Counted from the stretch's first letter, positions 1 through 10,130 are shown. The stretch: 64,000 nucleotides of DNA from an uncultured Flavobacteriaceae bacterium (GCA_947500445.1 CANMSB010000018.1:31745-95744), one strand, 5' to 3'. Translations and numbers: made by a program. Notes: generated by a model not told the origin, from the letters alone.

Positions 1-1
1 A

Positions 2-340
2 TGGTACAACGCTTTTCCGGCACAGGTTTTTATGGGCGATACGGGTAGTTTGACCATTGGCGGTGTCATTGCGGTAATCGCCATCATCATTAGAAAAGAA
101 CTGTTGATCCCTTTGCTTTGCGGGATCTTTTTTGCGGAATCGCTCTCCGTCATGCTTCAGGTGGGATACTTCAAATATTCCAAGAAGAAATCCGGGGTAG
201 GCAAACGCATTTTTTTAATGGCCCCATTGCATCATCACTATCAGAAAAAAGGATACCACGAGAGCAAGATCGTAACGCGCTTTTGGATCGTGGGCATCAT
301 TTTGGCCATTTTGACCATTGTAACCCTGAAAATCCGATAG
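2..340 (+). CDS. mraY: MraY, phospho-MurNAc-pentapeptide transferase (C-terminal part)
   Basis: The frame is open from base 2 with no start codon, so the gene enters from the left and only about 112 C-terminal residues are present. The first residues, [16 protein letters not shown], are the MraY/WecA signature with the catalytic-site aspartate. A later [10 protein letters not shown] stretch matches the histidine cluster of MraY. The family makes lipid I by moving phospho-MurNAc-pentapeptide onto undecaprenyl phosphate in the inner membrane. Hydrophobic segments between these motifs fit the last membrane helices. The stop codon directly abuts the murD ATG, which is consistent with one dcw operon. 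Confidence 0.95.
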   Translation, partial: WYNAFPAQVFMGDTGSLTIGGVIAVIAIIIRKELLIPLLCGIFFAESLSVMLQVGYFKYSKKKSGVGKRIFLMAPLHHHYQKKGYHESKIVTRFWIVGIILAILTIVTLKIR

Positions 341-1675
341 ATGCGGCGTTTAGTGGTTTTAGGTGCAGGTGAAAGCGGAGTGGGTACCGCCATTTTGGGA
401 AAACAAAAAGGATACGAGGTATTTGTATCCGATAGCGGAAAAATAAAGGAAAACTATAAAAACGTTCTTGAATATTTTGAGATTGACTGGGAAGCATCCC
501 AACACAGCGAAAACCGAATACTTACCGCAGATGTGGTGATGAAAAGTCCGGGCATACCCGATACCGTTCCATTGGTGGTACGGTTGAAGGAAAAGGGGGT
601 GCCGGTAATTTCCGAGATCGAGTTCGCCGCGCGCTATACCGATGCAACGATTATTGGGATAACGGGCAGCAATGGAAAGACCACCACTACCTTATTGACG
701 AACCATATCCTTAAGGAAGGGGGCGCCAATGTGGGAATGGCTGGAAATATAGGCGACAGTTTTGCCAAAATGGTGGCGGAACGTTCTTTCGACCATTATG
801 TGCTCGAGATCAGTAGTTTTCAACTGGACGGTGTAACGGATTTTAGACCGCATATCGCCATAATCACCAACATAACACCGGATCACCTGGACCGCTACGA
901 GTATCAGTTTGAAAAGTACGTAGCCTCCAAATTTAGGATAGCACAAAACCAGACCTCGGAGGATTACCTTATTTACGATGCCGATGATACCGTAATCGTC
1001 GATTGGTTGGCCCGTAACCCCGTCAAATCACAATTGCTCCCTTTTTCACTGGAAAAGATGGTGGACGAAGGGGCCTGTATCAAAAACAACGAAATACAAA
1101 TAACAACAGCTAATAATACCATTACGATTATGACCAATTCCCTTGCCTTAGAAGGAAAACACAATGTAAAGAATACCATGGCGGCCGCGACGGCAGCCAA
1201 ATTGGTGAACATTCGCAAACAGACCATCAGAGAGAGTGTACAAAACTTTCAGGGGGCTTCGCATCGACTGGAAAAAGTATTGAAAATACATCACGTCCAA
1301 TACATAAACGATTCCAAGGCGACCAATGTAAATGCTACCTACTACGCGCTCGATAGTATGTCCGCACCCACCATTTGGATCGTTGGGGGGGTCGACAAGG
1401 GAAACGATTATAGGCAATTGATGCCATTGGTTCGGGAAAAGGTAAAGGCCGTTATTTGCTTGGGTTCCGACAATACCAAGATCAAGGAAACCTTTGGTAA
1501 TGTAGTGGATCTTTTGGTAGAGACGTTTGCTATGGAAGAGGCCGTAAAGGTGGCCTATAAGATTGCGGAACGGGGAGATACCGTATTGCTTTCTCCCGCC
1601 TGTGCCAGTTTTGATTTATTTGAGAATTATGAAGATCGTGGCGATCAATTCATTAAAGCGATTAAAAGTTTGTAA
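341..1675 (+). CDS. murD: MurD, UDP-MurNAc-L-alanine--D-glutamate ligase
   Basis: This is a 444-residue Mur ligase, the usual size, acting in the cytoplasm to add D-glutamate to UDP-MurNAc-Ala. An N-terminal Rossmann-like start (VVLGAGESG, residues 5-13) is followed by the ATP-binding loop GITGSNGKTTTT at residues 106-117. Downstream are the Mur central motif around ITNITPDHLDRY and the C-terminal domain motifs NDSKATN and GGVDKG. It starts immediately after the mraY stop and ends 2 nt before ftsW, so translation is probably coupled along the operon. Confidence 0.97.
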   Translation: MRRLVVLGAGESGVGTAILGKQKGYEVFVSDSGKIKENYKNVLEYFEIDWEASQHSENRILTADVVMKSPGIPDTVPLVVRLKEKGVPVISEIEFAARYTDATIIGITGSNGKTTTTLLTNHILKEGGANVGMAGNIGDSFAKMVAERSFDHYVLEISSFQLDGVTDFRPHIAIITNITPDHLDRYEYQFEKYVASKFRIAQNQTSEDYLIYDADDTVIVDWLARNPVKSQLLPFSLEKMVDEGACIKNNEIQITTANNTITIMTNSLALEGKHNVKNTMAAATAAKLVNIRKQTIRESVQNFQGASHRLEKVLKIHHVQYINDSKATNVNATYYALDSMSAPTIWIVGGVDKGNDYRQLMPLVREKVKAVICLGSDNTKIKETFGNVVDLLVETFAMEEAVKVAYKIAERGDTVLLSPACASFDLFENYEDRGDQFIKAIKSL

Positions 1676-1677
1676 CA

Positions 1678-2886
1678 ATGCGCAACTTGGTAAAAAATAT
1701 AAAAGGGGATAAGGCGATTTGGGCGGTTGTGGCCCTGCTTGCCCTGTTTTCCTTTTTGCCGGTTTATAGTGCGAGCAGTAATCTCGTTTACGTGGTAGGT
1801 AATGGTACCACAACGGGACACCTGTTCAAACATGCCTTGTTGCTTGTTTTGGGTTTTGGGATCATCTATGGGATCCACCGTATTCCCACCCATTATTTTA
1901 AGGGGCTGTCGCTAATTGCGATGCCCGTGGTCATTGTACTGTTGGCCTTTACGCTTGCCCAGGGTACCACGATCGGTGGTGCCAATGCAAGTCGGTGGAT
2001 CAGTGTGCCTTTTGTGGGCATCAGTTTTCAGACATCGAATTTGGCCGCTGTGGTGCTGATGATCTATGTGGCCCGATATCTGACCAAAATCAAAGATCGA
2101 ACGATCGGTTTTAAGGAGAGCATACTGCCCTTATGGCTGCCCGTGTTTTTAGTATTGGTATTGATTTTACCCGCAAATTTTTCCACGGCGGCGATCATTT
2201 TCTCCATGGTGCTGTTGTTATGCTTCTTGGGTGGCTATCCCATAAAGTACCTTTTAAGTATCATCGGTACCGGGCTATTGGGCCTTACCCTGTTCATTGT
2301 GGTGGCAAAAGCGGCACCGGAACTGTTCAACAACCGTGTGGACACATGGGAGCGCAGGGTGGAAAGTTTTTTTGGGGGTGAGGATGCGGAAGCGGGTTAC
2401 CAAATCGAAAAGGCCAAGATTGCCATCGCTACCGGGGGATTGGTAGGCAAGGGCGCGGGAAAGAGCGTCCAAAAGAATTTTTTGCCCCAGAGTTCGTCCG
2501 ATTTTATCTATGCGATCATCATCGAGGAATATGGGCTGGTAGGCGGCTTCGCCTTAATGTTTTTTTACCTCTTGCTGCTCTTTCGGATCGTGGTGGTGGC
2601 AAATGCCAACCCTACCATTTTCGGAAAATTGTTGGCATTGGGGGTAGGTCTGCCCATCGTGTTCCAGGCCATGATCAATATGGCGGTGGCGGTGGAGCTG
2701 TTTCCGGTAACGGGGCAGACCCTGCCGTTGATCAGTAGCGGGGGTACTTCGAGCTGGATGACCTGTATGGCCATCGGAATCGTATTGAGCGCCAGCGTAA
2801 AGGATTTTTCGGTAACCTCCGTTGGCGGTAAGAAATCAAAAGTGAGCGATAGCAACCCTTTAGAAGTACTCAGTGGGCAAGTTTAG
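1678..2886 (+). CDS. ftsW: FtsW/RodA-type SEDS peptidoglycan polymerase
   Basis: This is a 402-residue polytopic membrane protein of the SEDS family. FtsW polymerises lipid II at the division septum with its partner class B PBP. Visible family features are the GANASRWI segment, the EEYGLVGG motif in the large periplasmic loop region, and the C-terminal [14 protein letters not shown] signature. Its place between murD and murG, the normal ftsW position in the dcw cluster, supports FtsW over RodA. The 3' end overlaps murG by 14 nt. Confidence 0.96.
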   Translation: MRNLVKNIKGDKAIWAVVALLALFSFLPVYSASSNLVYVVGNGTTTGHLFKHALLLVLGFGIIYGIHRIPTHYFKGLSLIAMPVVIVLLAFTLAQGTTIGGANASRWISVPFVGISFQTSNLAAVVLMIYVARYLTKIKDRTIGFKESILPLWLPVFLVLVLILPANFSTAAIIFSMVLLLCFLGGYPIKYLLSIIGTGLLGLTLFIVVAKAAPELFNNRVDTWERRVESFFGGEDAEAGYQIEKAKIAIATGGLVGKGAGKSVQKNFLPQSSSDFIYAIIIEEYGLVGGFALMFFYLLLLFRIVVVANANPTIFGKLLALGVGLPIVFQAMINMAVAVELFPVTGQTLPLISSGGTSSWMTCMAIGIVLSASVKDFSVTSVGGKKSKVSDSNPLEVLSGQV

Positions 2887-3967
2887 GTTCATACTGTCCG
2901 GGGGGGGTACCGGAGGACATATTTACCCGGCAATTGCAATTGCCGATGAGTTAAAACGGCGTTACCCTGATGCCGAACTGTTGTTCGTAGGGGCAAAGGA
3001 TCGTATGGAGATGGAGAAAGTGCCACAAGCCGGGTATCCTATAAAAGGACTGTGGATTACGGGGATACAACGGAAGCTGACGCTTAAGAACCTGATGTTT
3101 CCATTTAAATTGATCAGTAGTTTGGTACAAGCGCGAAAAATTGTTTCAAAGTTTAGGCCCCATGCCGTTGTCGGTACCGGTGGTTTTGCCAGTGGTCCGT
3201 TGCTGCGGGTCGCATCTGGCAGAAACATCCCCTGTGTGTTGCAGGAACAAAATTCCTATGCGGGAATAACCAATAAATTATTGAAAGATCGTGTTGCCAA
3301 AATATGTGTTGCCTATGATGGAATGGAGCGTTTTTTTCCAAAAGAAAAAATTGTAAAAACAGGAAATCCGGTACGTGGCGACCTGGTCGATATCAAAGCA
3401 GGAAAAAAGGAGGCGCTCGAGCACTTTGGGTTGCAGGAAAGCAAAACTACCTTAGTGGTGCTAGGGGGGAGTTTAGGGGCCAGAAGAATCAACCAGTTGA
3501 TCGAAAAAGAACTGGGCTTTTTGGAGTCGTTGGGCATTCAGTTGCTTTGGCAATGTGGAAAGCTATATTACGGGGAGTATAAAAAGTACCATTCGGATAG
3601 CGTAAAAGTAACCGCTTTTTTAAACCGTATGGATTATGCCTATACCGCTGCGGATAGTATTATTTCGCGTGCGGGAGCGGGTTCGGTTTCCGAATTGTGT
3701 ATCGTTGGGAAGCCTGTCATTTTTATTCCCTCGCCCAATGTGGCGGAAGACCATCAGACCAAAAATGCACAGGCATTGGAAAAGGAAAATGCGGCCCTTC
3801 TTCTGAAAGAATCGCAATTGGATACCGAATTTGAAACGGTTTTTTCGGCATTGCACCAGTCCGAAGAAAAGCGAAACGCCTTGGGCAACAACATCAAAGC
3901 ATTGGCATTGCCCGATGCCACACGGCATATTGTGGACGAAATTGAAAAATTATTAGAAAACGAATGA
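2873..3967 (+). CDS. murG: MurG, lipid II-forming GlcNAc transferase
   Basis: This is a 364-residue GT28 glycosyltransferase that adds GlcNAc to lipid I on the inner face of the membrane. The glycine loop [11 protein letters not shown] lies at residues 10-20, and the C-terminal half carries the donor-site region around [13 protein letters not shown] and [10 protein letters not shown]. The start is a GTG inside the last codons of ftsW. No later start would keep the glycine loop, so the 14-nt overlap is real and implies coupled translation. Confidence 0.97.
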   Translation: MGKFRFILSGGGTGGHIYPAIAIADELKRRYPDAELLFVGAKDRMEMEKVPQAGYPIKGLWITGIQRKLTLKNLMFPFKLISSLVQARKIVSKFRPHAVVGTGGFASGPLLRVASGRNIPCVLQEQNSYAGITNKLLKDRVAKICVAYDGMERFFPKEKIVKTGNPVRGDLVDIKAGKKEALEHFGLQESKTTLVVLGGSLGARRINQLIEKELGFLESLGIQLLWQCGKLYYGEYKKYHSDSVKVTAFLNRMDYAYTAADSIISRAGAGSVSELCIVGKPVIFIPSPNVAEDHQTKNAQALEKENAALLLKESQLDTEFETVFSALHQSEEKRNALGNNIKALALPDATRHIVDEIEKLLENE

Positions 3968-4020
3968 TCTATATGGTTCCCGAGGGAACTTTAAAATAGT
4001 TAGCGCAGCATCGTATTGCA

Positions 4021-5373
4021 ATGAACTTGAACAACGTACATAACGTATATTTTATCGGTATCGGAGGTATCGGCATGTCCGCTTTGGCCCGTTATTTCAA
4101 GTTTATAGGCAAAAATGTGGCCGGATATGACAAAACTGCCACGCCGCTGACGGCCGAGTTGACAGCATTGGGTATCGATATCCACTATACGGACGACTTG
4201 GAGCACATTGCGGCGCCCTTTTTAAATAAGGCGGATACCTTGGTCGTTTACACCCCGGCAGTGCCGGAAACGCATACCGAATACCGGTATTTTGTATCTA
4301 TGGGATTTGAGGTGTTAAAACGATCGGCGGTATTGGGCCTTATTACCGAAAGTACCTTTTGTTTGGCCGTCGCGGGTACCCATGGGAAAACGACGACCTC
4401 CTGTATTCTGGCACATTTGCTCTCCGAAACGAATACGTCCATGACCGCATTTTTAGGTGGGATTTCAGAGGATTTTAACAGTAATTTTCACTTTAGGGGA
4501 AATGAAGTTTCGGTAGTGGAGGCCGATGAGTTCGATCGTTCCTTCTTAAGCCTTTCGCCCAACGTGGCCTGTATTACGTCCATGGATGCCGACCATCTGG
4601 ATATTTATGGCGATGTATCGGAACTGCACAAGTCGTTCCGGGATTTTAAGGAACGCATCAAGCCGGGAGGGGTGCTTTTCGTGCGCAACGGACTGCCCAT
4701 CCCAGGAATTACCTATGGTATCGAGGACAATTCGGACTATTGTATCCGAAATGTAAAAATAGAAGAGGGGGCCTATCGGTTCGATCTGGAAACTCCGGAA
4801 ACAACCATTAAAGGCGTTCGGTTCGGCAAACCGGGAAGGCACAATTTGCTGAACGCTCTGGTGGCCTTCGCCATGGCAGTTCAAACCGGCGTGGAACCGG
4901 ACCATCTTGCAAAGGCTTTGGATGCCTTTAAAGGGGTGAAGCGACGGTTCTCCTATCAAATGAAATCGGAACATTTTATTTTCATCGACGACTATGCCCA
5001 TCATCCTACGGAAATCGATGCCGTATTTGAGGCCATTTCGGAAATGCATCCCGAAAAAAAGGTCCTTGCCATTTTTCAGCCGCACCTGTTTTCCAGGACC
5101 AATGATTTTGTCGATGCCTTCGCCGAAAGCCTTTCCCGCTTTGGTAGCATCATATTGCTCGATATTTATCCGGCAAGGGAACGGCCCATGCCCGGAGTGA
5201 CCTCTGAATGGTTATTGGAAAGGATAACGAACCCGAATAAAAAAGTAATGGCGAAAAAAGAACTTGTCGCCGAAATCAAACAACAAGGACCAGAGGTTTT
5301 GGTAACCTTAGGGGCCGGAGATATTGGATTGGAAGTACCAAAAATTAAAAGAGAATTGGAATATGCGTATTAA
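4021..5373 (+). CDS. murC: MurC, UDP-MurNAc--L-alanine ligase
   Basis: This is a 450-residue Mur ligase that begins with GIGGIGMSALARYF, the MurC-specific N-terminal glycine motif. The ATP loop AGTHGKTTT lies near residue 117, followed by EADEFDRSF and the C-terminal DDYAHHPTEI motif. It adds the first L-alanine to UDP-MurNAc in the cytoplasm. A 53-nt gap separates it from murG, and its last 11 nt overlap ftsQ. Confidence 0.97.
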   Translation: MNLNNVHNVYFIGIGGIGMSALARYFKFIGKNVAGYDKTATPLTAELTALGIDIHYTDDLEHIAAPFLNKADTLVVYTPAVPETHTEYRYFVSMGFEVLKRSAVLGLITESTFCLAVAGTHGKTTTSCILAHLLSETNTSMTAFLGGISEDFNSNFHFRGNEVSVVEADEFDRSFLSLSPNVACITSMDADHLDIYGDVSELHKSFRDFKERIKPGGVLFVRNGLPIPGITYGIEDNSDYCIRNVKIEEGAYRFDLETPETTIKGVRFGKPGRHNLLNALVAFAMAVQTGVEPDHLAKALDAFKGVKRRFSYQMKSEHFIFIDDYAHHPTEIDAVFEAISEMHPEKKVLAIFQPHLFSRTNDFVDAFAESLSRFGSIILLDIYPARERPMPGVTSEWLLERITNPNKKVMAKKELVAEIKQQGPEVLVTLGAGDIGLEVPKIKRELEYAY

Positions 5374-6082
5374 TTGGAACCTTGTAAAATTAATGGGATT
5401 GTTGGTGGTCGTCACCGGGCTTTATGCTTTCTCCGCGCACCGGAACAAACAAAAGAAAGTGCAAGGACTTAAGGTAGAGTTTACGGGAGATCAAAACCTG
5501 TATATCACGCAGGACATGGTTAATAAATTGTTAATACAAAAATTCGGGAGCCTCGAAAACCTGCCCAAAGAAAAATTAGTTTTGAATACTATGGAGAAGG
5601 CCGTTGAGGCCAATGAAATGGTAAAAAACGCCCAAGTTTATCTTACTGTAAACGGTGAACTTACGTCCAGAATTGTTCAGCGAAAACCAATAGGACGAGT
5701 AGAGGGGTCATCTAAATATTATTTGGATGACGAAGGGGTACGCATGCCATTATCGCGGGTGTACTCCGCGCGGGTGCCGATTATTACCGGAAAAGTTACT
5801 GGCGATAGTCTGGAGGACGTTTATGAGATATTGAAGTTTATTAATGAGGACGAGTTTTTACGCAAAAATGTCATCGGCATTCACGTGGAAGAGCTTCATA
5901 GTTATCAGTTGAAATTTCGAATGGAAAATTTTGTGGTGCACCTCGGCGATGTGCAACATTTAAAAGAAAAGTTCGACAACTTCAAGGCCTTTTACGCAAA
6001 GGCCCGAAAAGATGAGACCTTAGGGAAATTTGCCATGGTGAATTTAGAGTTTAACAATCAAGTGGTGTGCACCAAAATATAA
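5363..6082 (+). CDS. ftsQ: FtsQ/DivIB-like cell-division protein
   Basis: This is a protein of 239 residues with a short cytoplasmic start, one membrane helix (about residues 7-25) and an extracytoplasmic region beginning with a POTRA-like segment. It is weakly conserved in sequence but sits exactly between murC and ftsA, where FtsQ is expected. FtsQ links early and late divisome proteins in the periplasm. The ATG at 5363 is chosen over an upstream in-frame TTG because it gives a typical short N-terminus (MRINWN) directly before the membrane helix. It overlaps murC by 11 nt. Confidence 0.9.
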   Translation: MRINWNLVKLMGLLVVVTGLYAFSAHRNKQKKVQGLKVEFTGDQNLYITQDMVNKLLIQKFGSLENLPKEKLVLNTMEKAVEANEMVKNAQVYLTVNGELTSRIVQRKPIGRVEGSSKYYLDDEGVRMPLSRVYSARVPIITGKVTGDSLEDVYEILKFINEDEFLRKNVIGIHVEELHSYQLKFRMENFVVHLGDVQHLKEKFDNFKAFYAKARKDETLGKFAMVNLEFNNQVVCTKI

Positions 6083-6085
6083 ATT

Positions 6086-7468
6086 ATGGAAATAGGAAAT
6101 TATTCGGTCGGTTTAGACATCGGAACAACCAAAATTGTTGCCATAATCGGTAAGCAGAACGAGTACGGAAAAATTGAAGTACTGGGAATCGGCAAATCCA
6201 AAAGCTTGGGCGTGCACCGGGGTGTGGTCAACAATATTACACAGACCATAAAATCCATACAGCAAGCGGTAGAGGAGGCCGAGATGAACTCTGGGCTTAA
6301 AATTGGTTCCGTCGTCGTTGGTATCGCAGGACAACATATCCGAAGCCTACACCATAGTGATTACATTACCCGGGCCGATTCGGAAGAGGTGATCAATGAA
6401 GATGATCTGGACAAACTGTGCAACCAGGTGTATAAATTGGTAATGCTTCCCGGCGAAGAAATCATACATGTTCTTCCCCAAGAGTATAAGGTGGACGGTC
6501 AGGCAGAGATCAAAGAGCCGATTGGAATGTACGGAGGCCGTCTTGAGGCAAATTTTCATGTAGTGGTAGGCCAAGTTTCGTCCATTAAAAACGTAGGCAG
6601 GTGTATTAAAAGTGCCGGTCTGGATTTGGGCAACATTACCCTAGAACCCTTGGCATCGTCCGAGGCCGTTTTAAGCAAGGAAGAAAAAGAGGCCGGTGTG
6701 GCCTTGATCGATATCGGTGGCGGTACCACCGACCTCGCCATTTTTAAGGATGGTATCATTCGCCATACAGCGGTCATTCCCTTTGGTGGTGGTATCATCA
6801 CCGAGGATATTAAAGAGGGATGTTCCATTATAGAAAAACAGGCGGAGTTATTGAAAATCAAATTTGGTTCGGCCTGGCCCGGGGAAAATAAGGACAACGA
6901 AATCGTTTCCATTCCCGGACTCCGCGGTAGGGAGCCCAAGGAGATTACCTTAAAAAACCTGTCCAAGATCATTCATGCCCGAGTGGTGGAAATTATCGAA
7001 CAGGTGTACGTTGAAATTAAAAACTACGGACACGAAGAGCAAAAAAAGAAACTCATCGCGGGTATCGTACTTACGGGCGGTGGTAGTCAATTAAAGCACT
7101 TGAAGCAATTGGTGGAGTACATTACCGGAATGGATACTCGAATCGGATTTCCGAACGAACACCTCGCGGGCGATTCCGATTCCGAAATCGCCAGTCCGCT
7201 ATACGCTACTGCGGTCGGACTGTTGATGAATGCCGTTCAAAACGGTGTGAAAGAAAAAATGCAGGAAACCGAAACACCTTTGGCCGCACAAAAGAATGTT
7301 GCCGCGGCTAAAGAAAACGCAAGGGAATCGGCCAACGAGGAAGGCGAGTTGGTCATGGCCGGAGAACCGGCGGAACAAGAAAAACAGCTACGCCCAAAAC
7401 GGGAGCGGAAATCCGTTTTTGACAAATGGTCCGAGAAGTTGAAAGACTTTTTGGATAATGCCGAATGA
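6086..7468 (+). CDS. ftsA: FtsA, actin-like membrane tether of FtsZ
   Basis: This is a 460-residue actin-fold ATPase that anchors FtsZ to the membrane. The phosphate-1 motif GLDIGTTKI is at the N-terminus, LIDIGGGTTDLAIF is the phosphate-2 motif, and TGGGSQLKHL is the adenosine motif. The C-terminus has a charged linker followed by a helix rich in K, W and L (VFDKWSEKLKDFLDNAE), fitting the amphipathic membrane-targeting helix. It is 3 nt downstream of ftsQ and 59 nt upstream of ftsZ. Confidence 0.97.
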   Translation: MEIGNYSVGLDIGTTKIVAIIGKQNEYGKIEVLGIGKSKSLGVHRGVVNNITQTIKSIQQAVEEAEMNSGLKIGSVVVGIAGQHIRSLHHSDYITRADSEEVINEDDLDKLCNQVYKLVMLPGEEIIHVLPQEYKVDGQAEIKEPIGMYGGRLEANFHVVVGQVSSIKNVGRCIKSAGLDLGNITLEPLASSEAVLSKEEKEAGVALIDIGGGTTDLAIFKDGIIRHTAVIPFGGGIITEDIKEGCSIIEKQAELLKIKFGSAWPGENKDNEIVSIPGLRGREPKEITLKNLSKIIHARVVEIIEQVYVEIKNYGHEEQKKKLIAGIVLTGGGSQLKHLKQLVEYITGMDTRIGFPNEHLAGDSDSEIASPLYATAVGLLMNAVQNGVKEKMQETETPLAAQKNVAAAKENARESANEEGELVMAGEPAEQEKQLRPKRERKSVFDKWSEKLKDFLDNAE

Positions 7469-7527
7469 TCGGTAAAAGAAGAACATGCATAGCATCAGTT
7501 AACAATAAGAACCAGTAAAAAAGTACT

Positions 7528-9471
7528 ATGAGTAACAACACGGAATTTGAAGGAATTGCCTTTGACCTGCCCAAGCATCAAAGCAATGTAATTAAAGTAA
7601 TCGGCGTTGGTGGCGGTGGAAGCAATGCCATCAACCACATGTTCCAGTCGGGAATCAATGGCGTTGATTTTGTGATTTTGAACACCGATTCTCAAGCACT
7701 GCAAAATAGTTCGGTACCCAATAAAATACAGTTGGGAGTATCCTTGACCGAAGGGCTCGGTGCAGGTGCCAATCCCGAAGTGGGCGAACAGGCAGCTTTG
7801 GAAAGTATGGAAGATATTAAAGGAATGTTGGATACCACTACAAAAATGGTATTTATAACCGCAGGTATGGGCGGAGGAACAGGAACTGGTGCTGCTCCCG
7901 TCATTGCCAAGCAAGCAAAGGAAATGGATATCCTTACCGTGGGGATCGTTACCATGCCGTTTCAGTTTGAAGGAAAAATGCGTTGCCAACAGGCACAATT
8001 GGGTATAGAAAAATTACGCTCCAATGTGGACTCCCTTATCGTCATCAACAACAATAAGTTGCGTGAGGTGTATGGGAACTTAGGCTTTAAGGCCGGTTTT
8101 TCCAAGGCGGATGAAGTGTTGTCCACCGCCGCAAGGGGCATTGCAGAGGTGATTACCCATCACTATACGCAAAATATTGACCTTCGGGACGCCAAAACAG
8201 TGCTTTCCAATAGCGGTACCGCTATTATGGGGTCCGCAGTTGCCACTGGTTCGGCAAGGGCCAATGAAGCCATTATGAAAGCGTTGGATTCTCCTTTGTT
8301 GAACGATAATAAAATTACCGGGGCCAAGAATGTGTTGTTGCTTATCGTTTCCGGTTCGCAGGAAATCACCATTGATGAAATCGGTGAAATTAACGACCAT
8401 ATTCAGGTAGAGGCCGGGCATGGTGCAAACATCATTATGGGGGTCGGTGAAGATGAGGAATTGGGAGAGGCCATTTCCGTAACCGTTATCGCTACCGGTT
8501 TTGATGTAGACCAGCAGGACGACATTGTGAATACCGAATCCAAAAAAATCATTCATACGTTGGAGGACGAGCAACGAGCGGTCCGCAATTTGAGCGAGCC
8601 CAAAACGGTCGTACACCAATTGATCGAAGAACCGGAGGAGACCGTTAAAGAGGAACCTACGGTAAAGTATGTTTTGGAAGAAGAGGAAATCGGTATGGAT
8701 CTGATACCGACGACCAATTACATTAAAAACTTCAATGTTTTTTATGAAGAGGTGGTGGAGCAGGTGGCAAAGCAGGAAGTAAAGGAAGATGACTTCATTA
8801 TTATCGATGCAAACGAAACATTGAACAATATTGAGGTTATCGATGCGGAAGAAGTAGTAGCTCCCGAGAACGACGATCAATTTGCCATAAGTTTTGATAT
8901 GCCTTTGGCCACGGACAATGACTCGGAAAAGGATGAGGAAAATGTGGTGATGTTCAATTTGGAGGAAGAAGTAAAGGACATTAAAGTGGAGGACCACGTG
9001 GAGGTGATCCCAGTTTTGGAGTATAATAAAAATGGGGAAACACGCTATAGTTTGGACGACTATATGGAGCTGGAGAACAAGCTGACAGGTGCCAAATCCA
9101 AGGCCGAAGAATACGAGCCAAAAATCGTGGAGGACGAGCTGGTGTTCGAAAAGAAGACCGAAACGGAAGCCAAGGCGGTAGAGACCAAGGAAGTTTCTGA
9201 AATCGACCCTATGGACAGCCCAATAGAAGCATTGCTTAAGGAACGGGCCGACGAGCGCAGAAAAAAACTAAAGGATTTCAACTATAAGTTTCAGAACAAT
9301 GTGAACAATATAGAAGAAATCGAAAAGGAACCTGCCTATAAGCGACAAGGAATCGACCTAACGGAGAAACCTCGGGAAAACAAGGTATCGCGTACTACGT
9401 TGAGCGAAGATAGTAATGACGATGCGCAATTGCGGTCCAACAATTCCTTTTTGCACGACAATGTAGATTAA
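7528..9471 (+). CDS. ftsZ: FtsZ, tubulin-like division GTPase
   Basis: This is a 647-residue FtsZ. The tubulin signature GGGTGTG is at residues 115-121 in a fully conserved GTPase core of about 330 residues. The rest is a long acidic, low-complexity tail of about 300 residues typical of Bacteroidota FtsZ, against about 60-100 in other bacteria. The tail ends in a short conserved-looking peptide (NNSFLHDNVD) that probably contacts FtsA. A strong intrinsic terminator follows, so this is probably the last gene of the dcw transcript. Confidence 0.98.
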   Translation: MSNNTEFEGIAFDLPKHQSNVIKVIGVGGGGSNAINHMFQSGINGVDFVILNTDSQALQNSSVPNKIQLGVSLTEGLGAGANPEVGEQAALESMEDIKGMLDTTTKMVFITAGMGGGTGTGAAPVIAKQAKEMDILTVGIVTMPFQFEGKMRCQQAQLGIEKLRSNVDSLIVINNNKLREVYGNLGFKAGFSKADEVLSTAARGIAEVITHHYTQNIDLRDAKTVLSNSGTAIMGSAVATGSARANEAIMKALDSPLLNDNKITGAKNVLLLIVSGSQEITIDEIGEINDHIQVEAGHGANIIMGVGEDEELGEAISVTVIATGFDVDQQDDIVNTESKKIIHTLEDEQRAVRNLSEPKTVVHQLIEEPEETVKEEPTVKYVLEEEEIGMDLIPTTNYIKNFNVFYEEVVEQVAKQEVKEDDFIIIDANETLNNIEVIDAEEVVAPENDDQFAISFDMPLATDNDSEKDEENVVMFNLEEEVKDIKVEDHVEVIPVLEYNKNGETRYSLDDYMELENKLTGAKSKAEEYEPKIVEDELVFEKKTETEAKAVETKEVSEIDPMDSPIEALLKERADERRKKLKDFNYKFQNNVNNIEEIEKEPAYKRQGIDLTEKPRENKVSRTTLSEDSNDDAQLRSNNSFLHDNVD

Positions 9472-9497
9472 GATCAAAAATTTCAATTACACTTTGG

Positions 9498-9533
9498 ACC
9501 CGAAAAGCAATTTGTTTTTCGGGTTTATTTTTT
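9498..9533 (+). terminator. Intrinsic terminator after ftsZ
   Basis: ACCCGAAAA (9498-9506) and TTTTCGGGT (9516-9524) form a perfect 9-bp stem, followed by a T-rich run. It ends the dcw operon. Confidence 0.88.
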
Positions 9534-9540
9534 ATCTTCG
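9512..9540 (+). promoter_or_regulatory. Probable promoter of the yqeY-like gene
   Basis: TTG at 9512-9514 and TATCTTCG at 9533-9540 are 18 nt apart. They match the Bacteroidota -33 TTG / -7 TAnnTTTG pattern with one mismatch. The promoter overlaps the ftsZ terminator and lies 17 nt before the next ATG. Confidence 0.55.
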
Positions 9541-9557
9541 CAGACCAATTACAAAAG

Positions 9558-10007
9558 ATGGGTTTACAACAAAAAGTAATGGAGCAGATGAAGGTCGCTA
9601 TGAAGTCGAAGGACAAGGTAGCATTGGAGTCGTTGCGCGCCATAAAATCAGCTTTGTTGTTGGCTCAAACGAGTGGTAATTCCAATGACGGACTTACCGA
9701 GGAGGAAGAAGTGAAGTTGGTTCAGAAGTTGGTAAAACAACGGAAGGACAGCGCCGCTATATTTCAGGAGCAAGGCCGTGAGGACCTTGCTGCCCCGGAG
9801 TTGGAGCAGGTAGCGGTAATCGAACAGTTTCTTCCAGAGCAACTGGACGAAGCGGCCATAGAAAATGTAGTTGCGGATGTCATCCAGAAAACGGGTGCTT
9901 CCGGAATGAAGGATATGGGAAAAGTAATGGGAATGGTATCAAAACAGTTGGCCGGGCAGGCCGATGGAAAAACCATCTCTACGATAGTAAAACAGAAATT
10001 GGCATAG
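9558..10007 (+). CDS. GatB/YqeY-domain protein
   Basis: This is a 149-residue cytoplasmic protein of the YqeY family, which shares a domain with the tail of the amidotransferase subunit GatB. The sequence has the family pattern of a charged helical N-terminus (MKVAMKSKDKVALESLR), EQFLPEQLDE in the middle and a C-terminal GKVMGMVSKQLAGQADGK block. It may bind tRNA; a direct role has not been settled for the family. It has its own promoter-like sequence and ends 10 nt before tRNA-Arg. Confidence 0.93.
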   Translation: MGLQQKVMEQMKVAMKSKDKVALESLRAIKSALLLAQTSGNSNDGLTEEEEVKLVQKLVKQRKDSAAIFQEQGREDLAAPELEQVAVIEQFLPEQLDEAAIENVVADVIQKTGASGMKDMGKVMGMVSKQLAGQADGKTISTIVKQKLA

Positions 10008-10017
10008 CCATAGCGTA

Positions 10018-10091
10018 GGCCGCGTGGCGCAACTGAATAGCGCATCAGATTTCGGCTCTGAGGGTTGGGGGTTTGAATCCCTCCGCGGTCA
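10018..10091 (+). tRNA. tRNA-Arg (anticodon UCG)
   Basis: A complete cloverleaf can be folded by hand. The acceptor stem is 10018-10024 with 10084-10090 (7 bp, one G-U), the D stem 10027-10030 with 10040-10043, the anticodon stem 10045-10049 with 10057-10061, and the T stem 10067-10071 with 10079-10083. The anticodon TCG is at 10052-10054 and reads CGA (arginine). The discriminator base is A10091; CCA is not encoded. Position 19 is A and position 56 is T, instead of the usual G19-C56 tertiary pair. Confidence 0.95.
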
Positions 10092-10102
10092 CTACAATCA
10101 AG

Positions 10103-10130
10103 AACCACGTCTTTTAGGCGTGGTTTTTTG
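10103..10130 (+). terminator. Intrinsic terminator after tRNA-Arg
   Basis: AACCACGTC (10103-10111) pairs with GGCGTGGTT (10117-10125) across the loop TTTTA, with one T-G pair, followed by a T run. It lies 11 nt after the tRNA. Confidence 0.85.

Noticed and set aside
4546..5085. 179-codon minus-strand frame inside murC
   Set aside because: Shadow of the conserved murC coding sequence.
8080..8997. 305-codon minus-strand frame inside ftsZ
   Set aside because: It lies wholly within the well-conserved ftsZ gene and has no family pattern.
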